From assembly GCF_013408985.1 (NCBI RefSeq), contig NZ_JACBZT010000001.1, forward strand, positions 3,286,001-3,350,000: a stretch of DNA of 64,000 bases, written 5' to 3'. Under the pieces are notes generated by a model. It saw nothing but the letters and a program-made list of their open reading frames with translations. It searched no databases and had not been told where the DNA came from. Each line of letters begins with the position of its first letter. Position 1 is the stretch's first letter. The position numbers and the translations under genes are program-made. Below are positions 18,797 through 29,822 of the stretch, piece after piece. The DNA comes from Petropleomorpha daqingensis. GTDB taxonomy: Bacteria > Actinomycetota > Actinomycetes > Mycobacteriales > Geodermatophilaceae.

Positions 18797-18917
18797 CGCA
18801 GGCACCGTATCGGACGGTCCACGCGATACCAGGAGCGGAATGCCGCCGTCGCAGGTCAGAATGGAGCCGCCCCCGGGTGTCGGAGCCACCGGTGGTCCGG
18901 GGCGTCGGAGGTGCCCC

Positions 18918-19526
18918 GTGCCGCGTGTCGCGTCCCGGTCGTCGACGGAGAGCCATCCAGGTTCTCGCCGCGACCCCTCTCCTCGACCACTGACGCCTGC
19001 CCCGGCGCGGGTCACGACAGCGGCGACGCTGTTGCTCAACGCCACCTACGAGCCGTTGTGCGTCGTCTCCAGCCGGCGCGCGATCGTGCTCGTCCTCGCC
19101 GAGAAGGCCGAGCCGGTCGACACCGCCGTCGAGCTCGTGCACTCGGAGACGATCGTGCTGCCGGTGCCGGTCGTCGTCCGGCTGACCCGCTACGTGCGGG
19201 TGCCCTACCCGGCGCAGGTGCCGCTCTCGCGCCGCGCCGTGTTCACCCGCGACGGGCAGACCTGCGTGTACTGCGGCAGCTCGGCGACCAGCATCGACCA
19301 CGTCGTCCCCCGCAGCCGCGGCGGCACGCACACCTGGGACAACGTCGTCGCCGCCTGCCGGCGCTGCAACCACACCAAGGCCGACCGGTCGCTGGCCGAG
19401 CTCGGCTGGGTGCTGCCGCACCCGCCGCGCACGCCGTCCGGCGCCGCGTGGCGGCTGCTCGGCGCGCGCACCGTCGACCCGCGCTGGCGGGAGTGGCTCG
19501 GCGTTCCTGAGAGCGTCTCCGCGTGA
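18918..19526 (+). CDS. HNH endonuclease family protein
   Basis: This 202-residue protein carries a C-terminal HNH nuclease domain: CVYCG zinc knuckle, SIDHVVPRSRGGTHTWDN and ACRRCNHTKAD. The N-terminal half (LLLNATYEPLCVVSSRRAIVLVLAEKAE) is the conserved actinobacterial partner domain. Family members usually begin near LLLNATYEP, but the codon there is GTC. The nearest usable start is the GTG at 18918, 6 nt after CGGAGG, which gives an extra basic and proline-rich N-terminus of about 35 residues. It is coupled (GTGA overlap) to the SCO6745-like gene. The M. tuberculosis counterpart is Rv2469c (recalled). The substrate is unknown; a housekeeping rather than a selfish role is likely from its conserved position. 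Confidence 0.85.
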   Translation: MPRVASRSSTESHPGSRRDPSPRPLTPAPARVTTAATLLLNATYEPLCVVSSRRAIVLVLAEKAEPVDTAVELVHSETIVLPVPVVVRLTRYVRVPYPAQVPLSRRAVFTRDGQTCVYCGSSATSIDHVVPRSRGGTHTWDNVVAACRRCNHTKADRSLAELGWVLPHPPRTPSGAAWRLLGARTVDPRWREWLGVPESVSA

Positions 19527-20386
19527 CGTCTCCTGCCACGGCTCGGCGCCTGTGGGCGCTGGGCGAGCCCTTCCACGCCCTGCTCTACTTCACCGACGAG
19601 TGCGTTCGGGCAGGCGAGGACGTCGGCCTGACCGGATTCTGGAACGGCTACTTCGCGTTCCGCGCCGCGCCGCTCGGCGTCGTCGGCGCGCCGGTGGTGA
19701 CGGCGACCTTCTACAACTTCGCGCCCGCGTTCGTGCGGCGCCGGGTGCCCGGGGTGTGGGAGACGGTGACCCCGGCGCAGGCGCTGGCGGCCCGGCTGGC
19801 GGGGGTCGACGCCGCGGTGCGCCGAGTGTTCGGCGAGGAGTGGCCGGCGTCGGCCGAGGCCGCGGAGACCGCGGAGCTGGTCCGGATCGCCGCCGAGGCG
19901 GCCGACGTCGTCGGCCGGCCGCTCGCCGCCGCGAACGCCGGCCTGCCCGAGCTCGACCCGCCGCACCTGCAGTTGTGGCAGGACCTCACCACGCTGCGGG
20001 AGCACCGCGGCGACGGGCACAACGCGGCGCTGCTGGCGCGCGGGATCGACGGCATCGGCGCGCACGTGCTCGCGGCCGCGGCCGGGCGGTCCGACCGCGG
20101 CTGGCTGATCAAGGCCCGCGGCTGGGACGACGACGCGTGGGCCGGCGGGGTCGCCCGGCTCACCGAGCGCGGCTGGCTGGCCGACGAGGAGCTCACCGCC
20201 GAGGGGACGGCGACCGTCGCGGCGATCGAGGCCGACACCGACCGGCTGGCGCTCGCGCCGTGGCAGGAGCTGGGCGACGCCCGCTGCGACCGGCTGGCCG
20301 AACTGCTCGCACCGATCCGCCGCGCCGTCCTCGCCGCCGACGCCTGGAAGCCCGGCAACCCGATCGGCGTCCCCGACCCCGACTGA
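19523..20386 (+). CDS. SCO6745-family protein (helical, unknown function)
   Basis: This 287-residue protein belongs to the actinobacterial SCO6745 family, seen in RLWALGEPFHALLYFTDEC, LTGFWNGYFAFRAAPLG and ATFYNFAPAFV. The C-terminal half is MarR-like in pattern (GGVARLTERGWLADEELTAEG), which suggests a degenerate winged helix. Function is unknown. It starts with a GTG overlapping the HNH gene stop by 4 nt, so the two are translated together, and it ends 4 bp before a long palindrome shared with the convergent pip gene. Confidence 0.75.
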   Translation: MTSPATARRLWALGEPFHALLYFTDECVRAGEDVGLTGFWNGYFAFRAAPLGVVGAPVVTATFYNFAPAFVRRRVPGVWETVTPAQALAARLAGVDAAVRRVFGEEWPASAEAAETAELVRIAAEAADVVGRPLAAANAGLPELDPPHLQLWQDLTTLREHRGDGHNAALLARGIDGIGAHVLAAAAGRSDRGWLIKARGWDDDAWAGGVARLTERGWLADEELTAEGTATVAAIEADTDRLALAPWQELGDARCDRLAELLAPIRRAVLAADAWKPGNPIGVPDPD

Positions 20387-20390
20387 CGGT

Positions 20391-20432
20391 GGTTTCGCGC
20401 GCTTAACCGCCCGCGGTTAAGCGCGCGAAACC
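20391..20432. terminator. 42-bp perfect palindrome at convergent gene ends (copy 1)
   Basis: The arms 20391-20410 (GGTTTCGCGCGCTTAACCGC) and 20413-20432 are exact reverse complements with a CC spacer. The palindrome lies between the stop of the SCO6745-like gene and the last codons of the minus-strand pip gene, whose TAA stop and final SRA codons are inside it. It would fold in both directions and so suits a bidirectional terminator. A near-identical copy lies at 29.09 kb. Confidence 0.7.
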
Positions 20433-21385
20433 TCGTCGGCGAACCGGTCGGTCGCGGCCACGACGGCCTGGGTCATCCCCGTGCCGCCGTGGCCGGCGTC
20501 CCCGATGACGACCAGGTCGCTGCCCGGCCACGCCTTGTGCAGCGCCCAGGCGGTGTCCAGCGGTCCGCTGACGTCGTACCGGCCGTGCACGAGCACCCCG
20601 GGGATGCCGGCCAGCGCCCCGGCGTCGCGCAGCAGCTGCCCGTCGGCCAGGAAGCAGCCGTTCGACCAGTAGTGCGTGACGACCCGGGCGAAGGCGAGCT
20701 GGAACGCGGGATCGGCGACCGAGAGGTACGGCTCGGCGTCGGGGGCGAGGGAGACGTGGGTGTCCTCCCAGTCGCACCAGTCCTGGGCGGCCTGCGCGCG
20801 CACGGCGGGATCCGGGTCGTGCAGCAGCCGGCTGTAGGCGGCCGACAGGTCGCCGTCCCGCTCGTCGGCCGGCACCCCGCCGCGGAACCGTTCCCACTCG
20901 CGCGGGAACACCCGGCCCATGTCGCGGGTGATCCAGTCGGTCTCGCGCCGGTCGCCGCTCGTGACGGCGGCGAGCACGAGCTCGCTCACCCGCCGCGGGT
21001 GCGCCTGGGCGTAGGCCAGGGCGAGCGTGACACCCCACGACCCGCCCCACACGAGCCAGCGCTCGACGCCGAGGTGCGTCCGCAGCCGCTCGATGTCGTC
21101 GATCAGGTGCGCCGTGGTGTTGGTCGACAGGTCGACGACCGGCTCGGCCGCGGACGGCGTGCTCCGCCCGGCGTTGCGCTGGTCGAGCAGCACGATCCGG
21201 TAGCGCGCCGGGTCGAACAGCCGGCGCATGCCCTCCGAGCACCCGGACCCCGGGCCGCCGTGGAGGACGAGCGCGGGCTTGCCGTCCGGGTTGCCGCAGA
21301 CCTCCCAGTAGAGGGAGTGGCGGTCGCCCACGTCCAGCATGCCGAACTCGTACGGCTCGATCGGCGGGTACCGGTGGTCGTCCAT
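20417..21385 (-). CDS. pip: Proline iminopeptidase
   Basis: This 322-residue alpha/beta hydrolase of peptidase family S33 removes N-terminal proline from peptides. It has the oxyanion loop LHGGPGSG, the nucleophile elbow GGSWG and the histidine in DAGHGG near the C-terminus, and LVHGRYDVSGP holds the acidic residue. The ATG is at 21383-21385. Its last codons lie inside the palindrome shared with the convergent gene. The kynureninase gene lies just upstream on the same strand (19-bp gap), so the two may be co-transcribed. Confidence 0.92.
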   Translation of the reverse strand: MDDHRYPPIEPYEFGMLDVGDRHSLYWEVCGNPDGKPALVLHGGPGSGCSEGMRRLFDPARYRIVLLDQRNAGRSTPSAAEPVVDLSTNTTAHLIDDIERLRTHLGVERWLVWGGSWGVTLALAYAQAHPRRVSELVLAAVTSGDRRETDWITRDMGRVFPREWERFRGGVPADERDGDLSAAYSRLLHDPDPAVRAQAAQDWCDWEDTHVSLAPDAEPYLSVADPAFQLAFARVVTHYWSNGCFLADGQLLRDAGALAGIPGVLVHGRYDVSGPLDTAWALHKAWPGSDLVVIGDAGHGGTGMTQAVVAATDRFADEVSRA

Positions 21386-21404
21386 GGCCGTCGATCCTGT
21401 CCGA

Positions 21405-22682
21405 TCAGGTCACCCGCGCGTGCTCGGCGGGGTAGTTCGCGAACTCGCCGCTCTCCAGGACCCCGCGGAAGCGGTCCATCGCGTCCCAGACGTCGACGAA
21501 CCGGGTGTACAGCGGCGCCGGGCCGAGCCGCACCCGGTCGGGGGTGCGGAAGTCGGGCACCACGCCGCGGTCGATCAGCGCCTGGGTCAGCTGCCACGCG
21601 GCCGGGTGCGCGACGGTGACGTGCGCGCCGCGCCGTCCGGCGTCGCGGGGCGAGGCGAGCGCCACCCCGTGCGGGGCCAGCCACTCGTCGGCCAGCGCCA
21701 CGATCAGCTCGCCCAGCGCCCGCCCCTTGGCGGCCAGCGCGCCCATGCCGGCCTCGGCGATCAGCCCGATGCCCACTTCGACGGCCGCCATCGCGAGGAC
21801 CGGCGGCGTCCCGACGGCGAACCGCTCGATCCCCGGCACCGGGTCGTAGGCCGGCCCCATCTCGAACTGGTCGCGCTGGCCGAACCACCCCCAGATCGGC
21901 TGCCGCAGCTGGTCCTGCAGGTCGCGGCGGACGTAGAGGAACGCCGGGGCGCCCGGCCCGCCGTTGAGGTACTTGTACGTGCAGCCGACGGCGAGGTCGG
22001 CCTCCGCGCCGGCCAGGTCGATCTCGACCGCGCCGGCCGCGTGCGAGAGGTCCCACAGCACCAGCGCGCCGGCGTCGTGGACCAGGCGGGTGACGGCGGC
22101 GACGTCGTGCAGCGCTCCGGACCGGTAGGCGACCGACGACAGGACGACGACGGCGACCCGCTCGTCCAGCGCCGCGGCCAGGACGGCGGGGTCGAGCCCC
22201 TCGTCGAGGTCGGCGGGCAGCTCACGCACCGTCATCCCACGGGCCGCCGCGACCCCGGCGACGATGTACCGGTCGGTGGGGAAGTCGTCGGCGCAGGCCA
22301 CGATCACGTCGCGGCCGGGGCGCGCGTCGGCGGCGGCGACCAGGAGCTTGTAGAGGTTCACCGAGGTGGAGTCCGCGACCAGCACCTCGCCGGAGCGGGC
22401 GCCGAGCACGCCCGAAGCCAGCGCGTCGCCGAGCCGGGTGGCGTGCCCGATCCACGCCGACCACGAGCCGACCAGCCCGCCCGCCCACTCCTGCTCCACG
22501 ACGCGGGTGAGGGCCGCGGGCGTCTCGCGCGGCATGCGGCCGAGCGAGTTGCCGTCGAGGTAGAGCAGCCGGTTCGGGGCCCCGTCGGCAGCGCTGTCGT
22601 CGGTGCCGGCGAAGCGGGCCCGGAACCCGGCGAGCGGGTCCGCGGCGTCGCGCGCCTCGGCGGCGGCTCGGCTGGTCTCCAT
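21405..22682 (-). CDS. kynU: Kynureninase
   Basis: This 425-residue PLP enzyme is a fold-type I aminotransferase-like kynureninase, which cleaves kynurenine to anthranilate and alanine. It has YLDGNSLGRMP at the start, the cofactor-binding VLWDLSHAAGA (Asp and His), and the Schiff-base lysine in CTYKYLNGGPGAPAF. The ATG at 22682 directly opens the family N-terminus. No other kynurenine-pathway gene lies in the window, so partner enzymes must be elsewhere. It may be co-transcribed with pip. Confidence 0.93.
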   Translation of the reverse strand: METSRAAAEARDAADPLAGFRARFAGTDDSAADGAPNRLLYLDGNSLGRMPRETPAALTRVVEQEWAGGLVGSWSAWIGHATRLGDALASGVLGARSGEVLVADSTSVNLYKLLVAAADARPGRDVIVACADDFPTDRYIVAGVAAARGMTVRELPADLDEGLDPAVLAAALDERVAVVVLSSVAYRSGALHDVAAVTRLVHDAGALVLWDLSHAAGAVEIDLAGAEADLAVGCTYKYLNGGPGAPAFLYVRRDLQDQLRQPIWGWFGQRDQFEMGPAYDPVPGIERFAVGTPPVLAMAAVEVGIGLIAEAGMGALAAKGRALGELIVALADEWLAPHGVALASPRDAGRRGAHVTVAHPAAWQLTQALIDRGVVPDFRTPDRVRLGPAPLYTRFVDVWDAMDRFRGVLESGEFANYPAEHARVT

Positions 22683-22768
22683 GGGGGATGTCTATGCCAT
22701 GACGCGGTCGTGGCGCGCGGCGGTGGCTGCTGCGGTGAACCGGCAGGTGCCCCGGTAAGTTGTGCCCC

Positions 22769-23023
22769 GTGACCGTCGTCGAGACCATCCTCGTCTACGT
22801 CGTCGCACCGCTGGCCGTGATCGCGGTGCTGGCGCTGCTGACGCTGGTGCCGGGCCGGCACTCGCGGCCCCGCTACAAGCCGGGCCAGGCCTGGGACCAC
22901 GAGCCCATCTGGTACGAGCCGCACCCCGAGGCCACCGGTGGCCACGGCGACGCCCACCGGGCGCTGCCGGCAGGATCCGCGCCCGCGGCCGGCCCGCGCG
23001 GCGGCGCACGAGGGACGTGGTGA
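22769..23023 (+). CDS. ctaJ: Small membrane protein, CtaJ-like aa3 oxidase subunit
   Basis: This 84-residue protein has a single N-terminal membrane segment (VVETILVYVVAPLAVIAVLALLTLV) followed by RHSRPRYKPGQAWDHEPIWYEPHP and a loose tail. This outline is that of CtaJ, an accessory subunit of the actinobacterial bcc-aa3 respiratory supercomplex. The downstream DUF5130 gene, coupled by a GTGA overlap, and the nearby pepN and Rv2466c-like genes match the mycobacterial ctaJ neighbourhood (recalled). The start is the GTG at 22769. Confidence 0.68.
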   Translation: MTVVETILVYVVAPLAVIAVLALLTLVPGRHSRPRYKPGQAWDHEPIWYEPHPEATGGHGDAHRALPAGSAPAAGPRGGARGTW

Positions 23024-23511
23024 GCCAGATGAGCACTCCCGGCACCGACATCGAGACCCGGGTGGGACCCGGTCACTACGAGGCGGACTCCTACGTCGAC
23101 GGCATGCACGACACCCGTGAGCCGATCACCGAGGAGAAGCTCGACGCGATCTTCTCCTGGCAGGAGCTCGCCCGCCTCGACGAGGCGCTGACGATGTCCT
23201 CCCGGGAGACCGGTCTGCGGTTCACGCTCTACATCGGTGACCTGGGCAAGCGCACCCGGGTGCGCGCCGAGGAGCTGCACGCCGCCAGCGCGGCCGACCC
23301 CACGCACGCGGTGCTGCTGGCGCTCTCGCCCGGCCAGCGGGTGATCGAGGTCGTCACCGGGTCCGCGGCGGCCCGCCGGCTGCCCGACCGGGCCTGCGCG
23401 CTCGCCGTTCTGTCGATGACGACGTCCTTCGCCGGCGGCGACCTCGTCGGCGGGATCGTCAACGGCCTGCGGCAGATGTCCGACCAGGCCGGCCGGCTCC
23501 GGACCCACTGA
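23020..23511 (+). CDS. DUF5130 (TPM-like) protein
   Basis: This 163-residue protein matches the actinobacterial DUF5130 family, which resembles TPM-type domains: ITEEKLDAIFSWQELARLDEAL, FTLYIGDLG and VLLALSPGQRVIEVVTG. It has no signal peptide or membrane segment. I place the start at the GTG at 23020, which overlaps the CtaJ-like stop as GTGA; an ATG at 23029 is close behind. Homologues sit beside ctaJ and may assist respiratory complex assembly, but the function is not established. Confidence 0.75.
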   Translation: MSQMSTPGTDIETRVGPGHYEADSYVDGMHDTREPITEEKLDAIFSWQELARLDEALTMSSRETGLRFTLYIGDLGKRTRVRAEELHAASAADPTHAVLLALSPGQRVIEVVTGSAAARRLPDRACALAVLSMTTSFAGGDLVGGIVNGLRQMSDQAGRLRTH

Positions 23512-23638
23512 CAGGAGCCACCCCGCGAGGCGCTCCGACCGAGTGGGGGCCGGAGGCCTCCGCGAGGAGGAGCGGGTAGTGCTCAGCGCAGGTCGGGCAC
23601 GGCACCTGGCCGCGGTCGTCGGCCGGTAGGCCGACAGA

Positions 23639-26182
<2,544 letters not shown>

Positions 26183-26329
26183 ACGTGCCAGCTTCCCACG
26201 GGCGGACGGCGATCCTGTGAGTGCTTCCCCCGATCGATCGTTGAGGGAACAACAGTTGGCCGACGAGACTTTCCCGGGATGGACCACCGGCGGCCCGGGC
26301 CGCCCCCCCGACTTCGAGGAGCACCACCG

Positions 26330-26992
26330 ATGACCGAGGCAGTGCACAGCGCACCCACCACCGCCCGCGTGGACTTCTGGTTCGACCCGCTGTGCCCGTG
26401 GGCCTGGCTGACCAGCCGCTGGGTGCTGGAGGCGGCCAAGGTGCGCGACCTGGACATCCACTGGCACGTCATGTCGCTGTCGGTGCTCAACCGCGGCCGC
26501 GACCTGCCCGAGGAGTACCAGGCGATGATGGAGAAGGCGATCGGCCCGGTGCGCGTGCTCATCGCCGCGCAGCAGAAGTTCGGCGACGAGGTGCTCGGCG
26601 ACCTCTACACCGCGATGGGCACGCTGCGCCACCACGAGCAGCTGGAGCTCGACGAGATCGTCGTCCCGGCGCTGGAGAAGGTCGGCCTGCCGGCCGAGCT
26701 GGCCGACGCGGCCACCTCCACCGACTACGACGAGGCCCTGGAGAAGAGCCACCACGAGGGCATGGACCCGGTCGGCGAGGACGTCGGCACGCCGGTCATG
26801 CACATCGACGGGGTCGCCTTCTTCGGTCCGGTGATCAGCAAGGTGCCGACCGGTGAGGACGCCGGCAAGGCGTTCGACGGCGCCGTCCTGCTGGCCAACC
26901 TGCCCTCGTTCTGGGAGCTCAAGCGCACCCGCACCGAGGGCCCCGACATGACCTCGGTCCCGGCCGACGTCCTCGAGATCACCCAGCGCTGA
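26330..26992 (+). CDS. Mycothiol-dependent nitroreductase, Rv2466c family (DsbA-like)
   Basis: This 220-residue protein has a thioredoxin fold with an inserted helical domain, as in M. tuberculosis Rv2466c: [13 protein letters not shown], the long helical part, then GTPVMHIDG with the cis-proline. Rv2466c uses a C-P-W-C active site (recalled); here the motif is CPWA, so only the first, nucleophilic cysteine remains. That allows a monothiol mechanism with mycothiol. The start is the ATG at 26330 after a CGAGGAG. A strong terminator follows the stop. It lies divergent to pepN. Confidence 0.88.
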   Translation: MTEAVHSAPTTARVDFWFDPLCPWAWLTSRWVLEAAKVRDLDIHWHVMSLSVLNRGRDLPEEYQAMMEKAIGPVRVLIAAQQKFGDEVLGDLYTAMGTLRHHEQLELDEIVVPALEKVGLPAELADAATSTDYDEALEKSHHEGMDPVGEDVGTPVMHIDGVAFFGPVISKVPTGEDAGKAFDGAVLLANLPSFWELKRTRTEGPDMTSVPADVLEITQR

Positions 26993-27000
26993 CCCCTCTC

Positions 27001-27039
27001 GGAGGCCCAGGAGCGAGGTTTTCTCGGTCCTGGGCCTCC
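27001..27039 (+). terminator. Long hairpin after the Rv2466c-like gene
   Basis: GGAGGCCCAGGA at 27001-27012 pairs exactly with 27028-27039, and an inner CGAG/CTCG stem surrounds a GTTTT loop. It starts 9 bp after the stop codon, which fits a terminator. Confidence 0.75.
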
Positions 27040-27110
27040 GCTCGGGTTGCCGGGTCCCCACGCGGGTAGTGACACCGCTTCGGCCGTTCGCGGCCCGGAG
27101 GAGCGCAGCC

Positions 27111-28301
27111 ATGAGGACCGGTCCCGCACGCGGTCGCACCGGCAACGTCCACGAGGCCGGGTTCTACGGCTCGGACGCCGAATTCCTGTCGCTGATCGTG
27201 CCCTTCGTGGCGGACGCGGCAGCTGCCGGCGAGCCGGTGGTCCTCGGGTACGACGCCCGCAAGTCCGATCTGCTGCGGGCCGCGCTGCCGCGGCTGGACC
27301 CGGCCGCCTTCCTCGGCGACGCGAGCCTGTACGCCACGCCGGCCGGCGCGATCGAGGCCTACCGCCGGCAGTTCGAGCAGCACGTGGCGGCCGGCGCCGA
27401 GCAGATCCGGATCGCCGGCGACGTCCCGCACGAGGGCAACGGGGGACGGTTCGCCGGCTGGGACCGCTACGAGTCCGCGGTCAACGCCGTCTGGGAGGAC
27501 TACCCGGTCTGGAGCCGGTGCCTCTACGACTCCACGACCGTCTCCGACGACGTCCGCGACGTGGTGGAACGCACCCACCGGAACCTCGTGGCCCCCGACG
27601 GCTCCGCCGCGGCCAGCCCCCGCTACCAGGAGGTCCCGGACTTCCGCGCGCTCCCGCCCCCGGTCGACCCGCTGGAGGCGACCGCGCCGGCGGTGTCGCT
27701 GGTCGACGCATCGCTGAAGAACACCCGGCGCCGGGTGGCGGCCGCCGCCCGCGGGCGGATCGACGCCGGCGCGTCCGACGACCTGCTGTTCGCCCTGTCC
27801 GAGGCGGTCATCAACGCCCAGCTGCACGGCCGGCCGCCGGTGAGCGTGCAGGTCTGGACGGCGTCGGACCGGGTGGTGACGCGGGTCCACGACATCGGTC
27901 CCGGGCCGGCCGGACCCCTGACCGGCCTGGTGCCCGCCCCCGACGGCACGTCCGGTGCGGGCCTCGGGCTGTGGCTGTCCCACCAGCGCGCCGGCGTCGA
28001 GCTCGCCCTGACCACGGACGACGCCGGGTTCGCCGTGCGGCTGCGCGCCGGCCGGCTGCCGGACCCGGCGCGGACGCCCGTCGGCACCATCCCGATCCGC
28101 GCGGGCACCGCGTGGGGGACGCCGCCGGACCGGGACGGCGTCCACGCGATCGACGGCGACGACTCCTCGTTCTGCGAGGTCGTCGGGGCGACGCAGATGA
28201 TCCCGCTCGACGACGTGCTCTGGTCCGACGTGCCGGCCGCCCAGCGGTGCCCGGCGTGCCGGCTCCTGGTGACGCTGGACATCGGGCTCGAGGACCTCTG
28301 A
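27111..28301 (+). CDS. MEDS-domain sensor with RsbW-like ATPase domain
   Basis: This 396-residue protein joins an N-terminal MEDS/DcmR-type sensory domain (about 15-170; HEAGFYGSDAEFLSLIVPFV) to an HATPase_c domain like anti-sigma-factor kinases (about 190-325; FALSEAVINAQLHG as N-box, GAGLGLWLSHQ as G-box). A C-terminal extension holds a CPAC motif (QRCPACRLL). Proteins of this RsbA-like kind bind ATP and take part in partner-switch control of sigma factors. The ATG at 27111 follows CGGAGGAG. The partner sigma or antagonist is not adjacent. Confidence 0.82.
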   Translation: MRTGPARGRTGNVHEAGFYGSDAEFLSLIVPFVADAAAAGEPVVLGYDARKSDLLRAALPRLDPAAFLGDASLYATPAGAIEAYRRQFEQHVAAGAEQIRIAGDVPHEGNGGRFAGWDRYESAVNAVWEDYPVWSRCLYDSTTVSDDVRDVVERTHRNLVAPDGSAAASPRYQEVPDFRALPPPVDPLEATAPAVSLVDASLKNTRRRVAAAARGRIDAGASDDLLFALSEAVINAQLHGRPPVSVQVWTASDRVVTRVHDIGPGPAGPLTGLVPAPDGTSGAGLGLWLSHQRAGVELALTTDDAGFAVRLRAGRLPDPARTPVGTIPIRAGTAWGTPPDRDGVHAIDGDDSSFCEVVGATQMIPLDDVLWSDVPAAQRCPACRLLVTLDIGLEDL

Positions 28302-28323
28302 GCGCCTGCGGCATGCTGACCCG

Positions 28324-29085
28324 GTGCCGCACCCCCTCCGTCAGCGCATCCTGATCACCGGCGCCAGCTCCGGCCTCGGCGAGGGCCTGGCCCGCCGGTA
28401 CGCCGCGATGGGCCGCGACCTCGCGCTCGTCGCCCGCCGCACCGACCGGCTGGAGGCGCTGCGCAAGGAGCTGCTCGACGCGCACCCCGGCCGCCGCGTC
28501 GAGGTCGCGCCGATGGACGTCGACGACCCCGACGCCGTCGCCACCGTGATCCCGGAGCTGGCCGACCGGATGGGTGGCTTCGACCGGATCATCGCCAACG
28601 CCGGCATCGGCAAGGGCGCCTCGGTCGGCGCGGGCATGGCGGCGGTGAACCGGCACGTGCTCGCCACCAACGTGCTCGGCACGCACGCCACCTGCGAGGC
28701 GGCGATGGAGCTGTTCCGCGCGCAGGACGCCGGCCACCTCGTCGTCATCTCCTCGGTCGCCTCGATCCGCGGCATGAAGGGTTCGCGCAACGCGTACGGG
28801 GCGAGCAAGGCGGCGCTCAACGCGCTGGCCGAGGGGATCCGCTCCGACGTCCTGGGCAGCCGGATCGTGGTGACGACGATCCTGCCGGGCTTCATCGCCA
28901 CCGACATCAACACCGGCCGCCGCGGCCCGTTCACCGTCGACCTGGACCCCGGCGTCGACGCGCTGCTGGCCGCCATCGAGCGCGAGCCGGCGAAGGCCTA
29001 CGTGCCGCAGTGGCCGTGGCGCCCGATCTCCGCGCTGCTGCGCGTGCTCCCGCTGTCCGCCGTCCGCCGCGTCACGGGGGCCTGA
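28324..29085 (+). CDS. Short-chain dehydrogenase/reductase
   Basis: This 253-residue classical SDR has the NAD(P)-binding TGASSGLGEGLARRYA, IIANAGIG, the catalytic Ser in VVISSVAS and the Tyr-Lys pair in NAYGASKAALNAL. The C-terminal part (YVPQWPWRPISALLRVLPLSAVRR) is typical of DltE-like SDRs that end near a membrane. The substrate is unknown. It starts with the GTG at 28324 and ends 5 bp before a palindrome shared with the convergent DUF429 gene. Confidence 0.88.
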   Translation: MPHPLRQRILITGASSGLGEGLARRYAAMGRDLALVARRTDRLEALRKELLDAHPGRRVEVAPMDVDDPDAVATVIPELADRMGGFDRIIANAGIGKGASVGAGMAAVNRHVLATNVLGTHATCEAAMELFRAQDAGHLVVISSVASIRGMKGSRNAYGASKAALNALAEGIRSDVLGSRIVVTTILPGFIATDINTGRRGPFTVDLDPGVDALLAAIEREPAKAYVPQWPWRPISALLRVLPLSAVRRVTGA

Positions 29086-29090
29086 GGTGG

Positions 29091-29128
29091 TTTCGCGCGC
29101 TTAACCGCGCGCGGTTAAGCGCGCGAAA
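29091..29128. terminator. 38-bp palindrome at convergent gene ends (copy 2)
   Basis: TTTCGCGCGCTTAACCGC at 29091-29108 pairs exactly with 29111-29128. The sequence is the same as that of the palindrome at 20.39 kb apart from the spacer and one outer base pair. It lies between the SDR stop and the stop of the minus-strand DUF429 gene, again at convergent ends. Confidence 0.7.
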
Positions 29129-29130
29129 TC

Positions 29131-29796
29131 TCACCACTCGATCCGCATCGGGCGGCCGCGGGCGTCGCGCTCCTCGCCGCCGACGGACGACGCGCCGCCC
29201 TCGGCGATCCGGCGGGCCGACCACGCGACGGCGCAGGCGTCGAGGCAGTCCACCGCCGGCACCCGCGGCGGGGCCTCCGCCAGCGCGTCGAGCACGTCCA
29301 TCACCGGCTCGAGCGCCCGGATCCGCTCGGCCAGCCCCCGCGCGGTGGCCTTGGGGGAGGCGATCCGCGGGTCGAGGGTGCGAAACGCCAGTTCCGGGAA
29401 GGCCTCGTGCACGCGCGGGTCGGGCGGGTCGCCGAGCGCCAGGTCCAGAGAGCGGATCGCCGGCACCAGGTTCCAGGCCTGCACCGACAGCGCCTTGCCC
29501 GACGCCGCCCGGGACACCGCGCACGCCTCCTCGTAGGTGGCGCAGGCCAGCACCGGGCGCAGCGGCGCGGGGAAGACCGAGCTGCCGGCGCGGCCCATCA
29601 GCTTGCGCGCGGCCACGTCGCAGGCGCGCGCGCCGTCGTCCGAGAGCCCGATCGGCATGTCGACGGCGACCACGTCGACGCCGGGCTCGGCCAGGACGGC
29701 GGCGGCGTCGGGCAGCACGGTGAGCGTCACGGACCGTCCCTCGAGCCGCGCGCCGACCCATTGCCCGCGCCAGCCGTCGACTCCCAGCACCACCAC
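29131..29796 (-). CDS. DUF429 (predicted RNase H-like) protein
   Basis: This 221-residue protein matches DUF429: GVDGWRGQWVGARL, VAVDMPIGL, a cysteine- and lysine-bearing region (ARACDVAARKLMG) and FPAPLRPVL, then FPELAFRTL. The two aspartates in GVDG and VDMPIGL fit an RNase H/Holliday-junction-resolvase-like fold, but the function is not established. The frame opens with three consecutive GTG codons; I give the outermost. The last codons abut the palindrome shared with the SDR gene. Confidence 0.82.
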   Translation of the reverse strand: MVVLGVDGWRGQWVGARLEGRSVTLTVLPDAAAVLAEPGVDVVAVDMPIGLSDDGARACDVAARKLMGRAGSSVFPAPLRPVLACATYEEACAVSRAASGKALSVQAWNLVPAIRSLDLALGDPPDPRVHEAFPELAFRTLDPRIASPKATARGLAERIRALEPVMDVLDALAEAPPRVPAVDCLDACAVAWSARRIAEGGASSVGGEERDARGRPMRIEW

Positions 29797-29822
29797 GCCC
29801 GGAGCCTGACAGACTGCCCGTC

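Noticed and set aside
14453-19510. Very long plus-strand open frame (about 1,685 codons)
   Set aside because: It is antisense to the MFS, mscS and prolyl oligopeptidase genes; its composition is the His/Arg/Gly-rich shadow expected in high-GC DNA.
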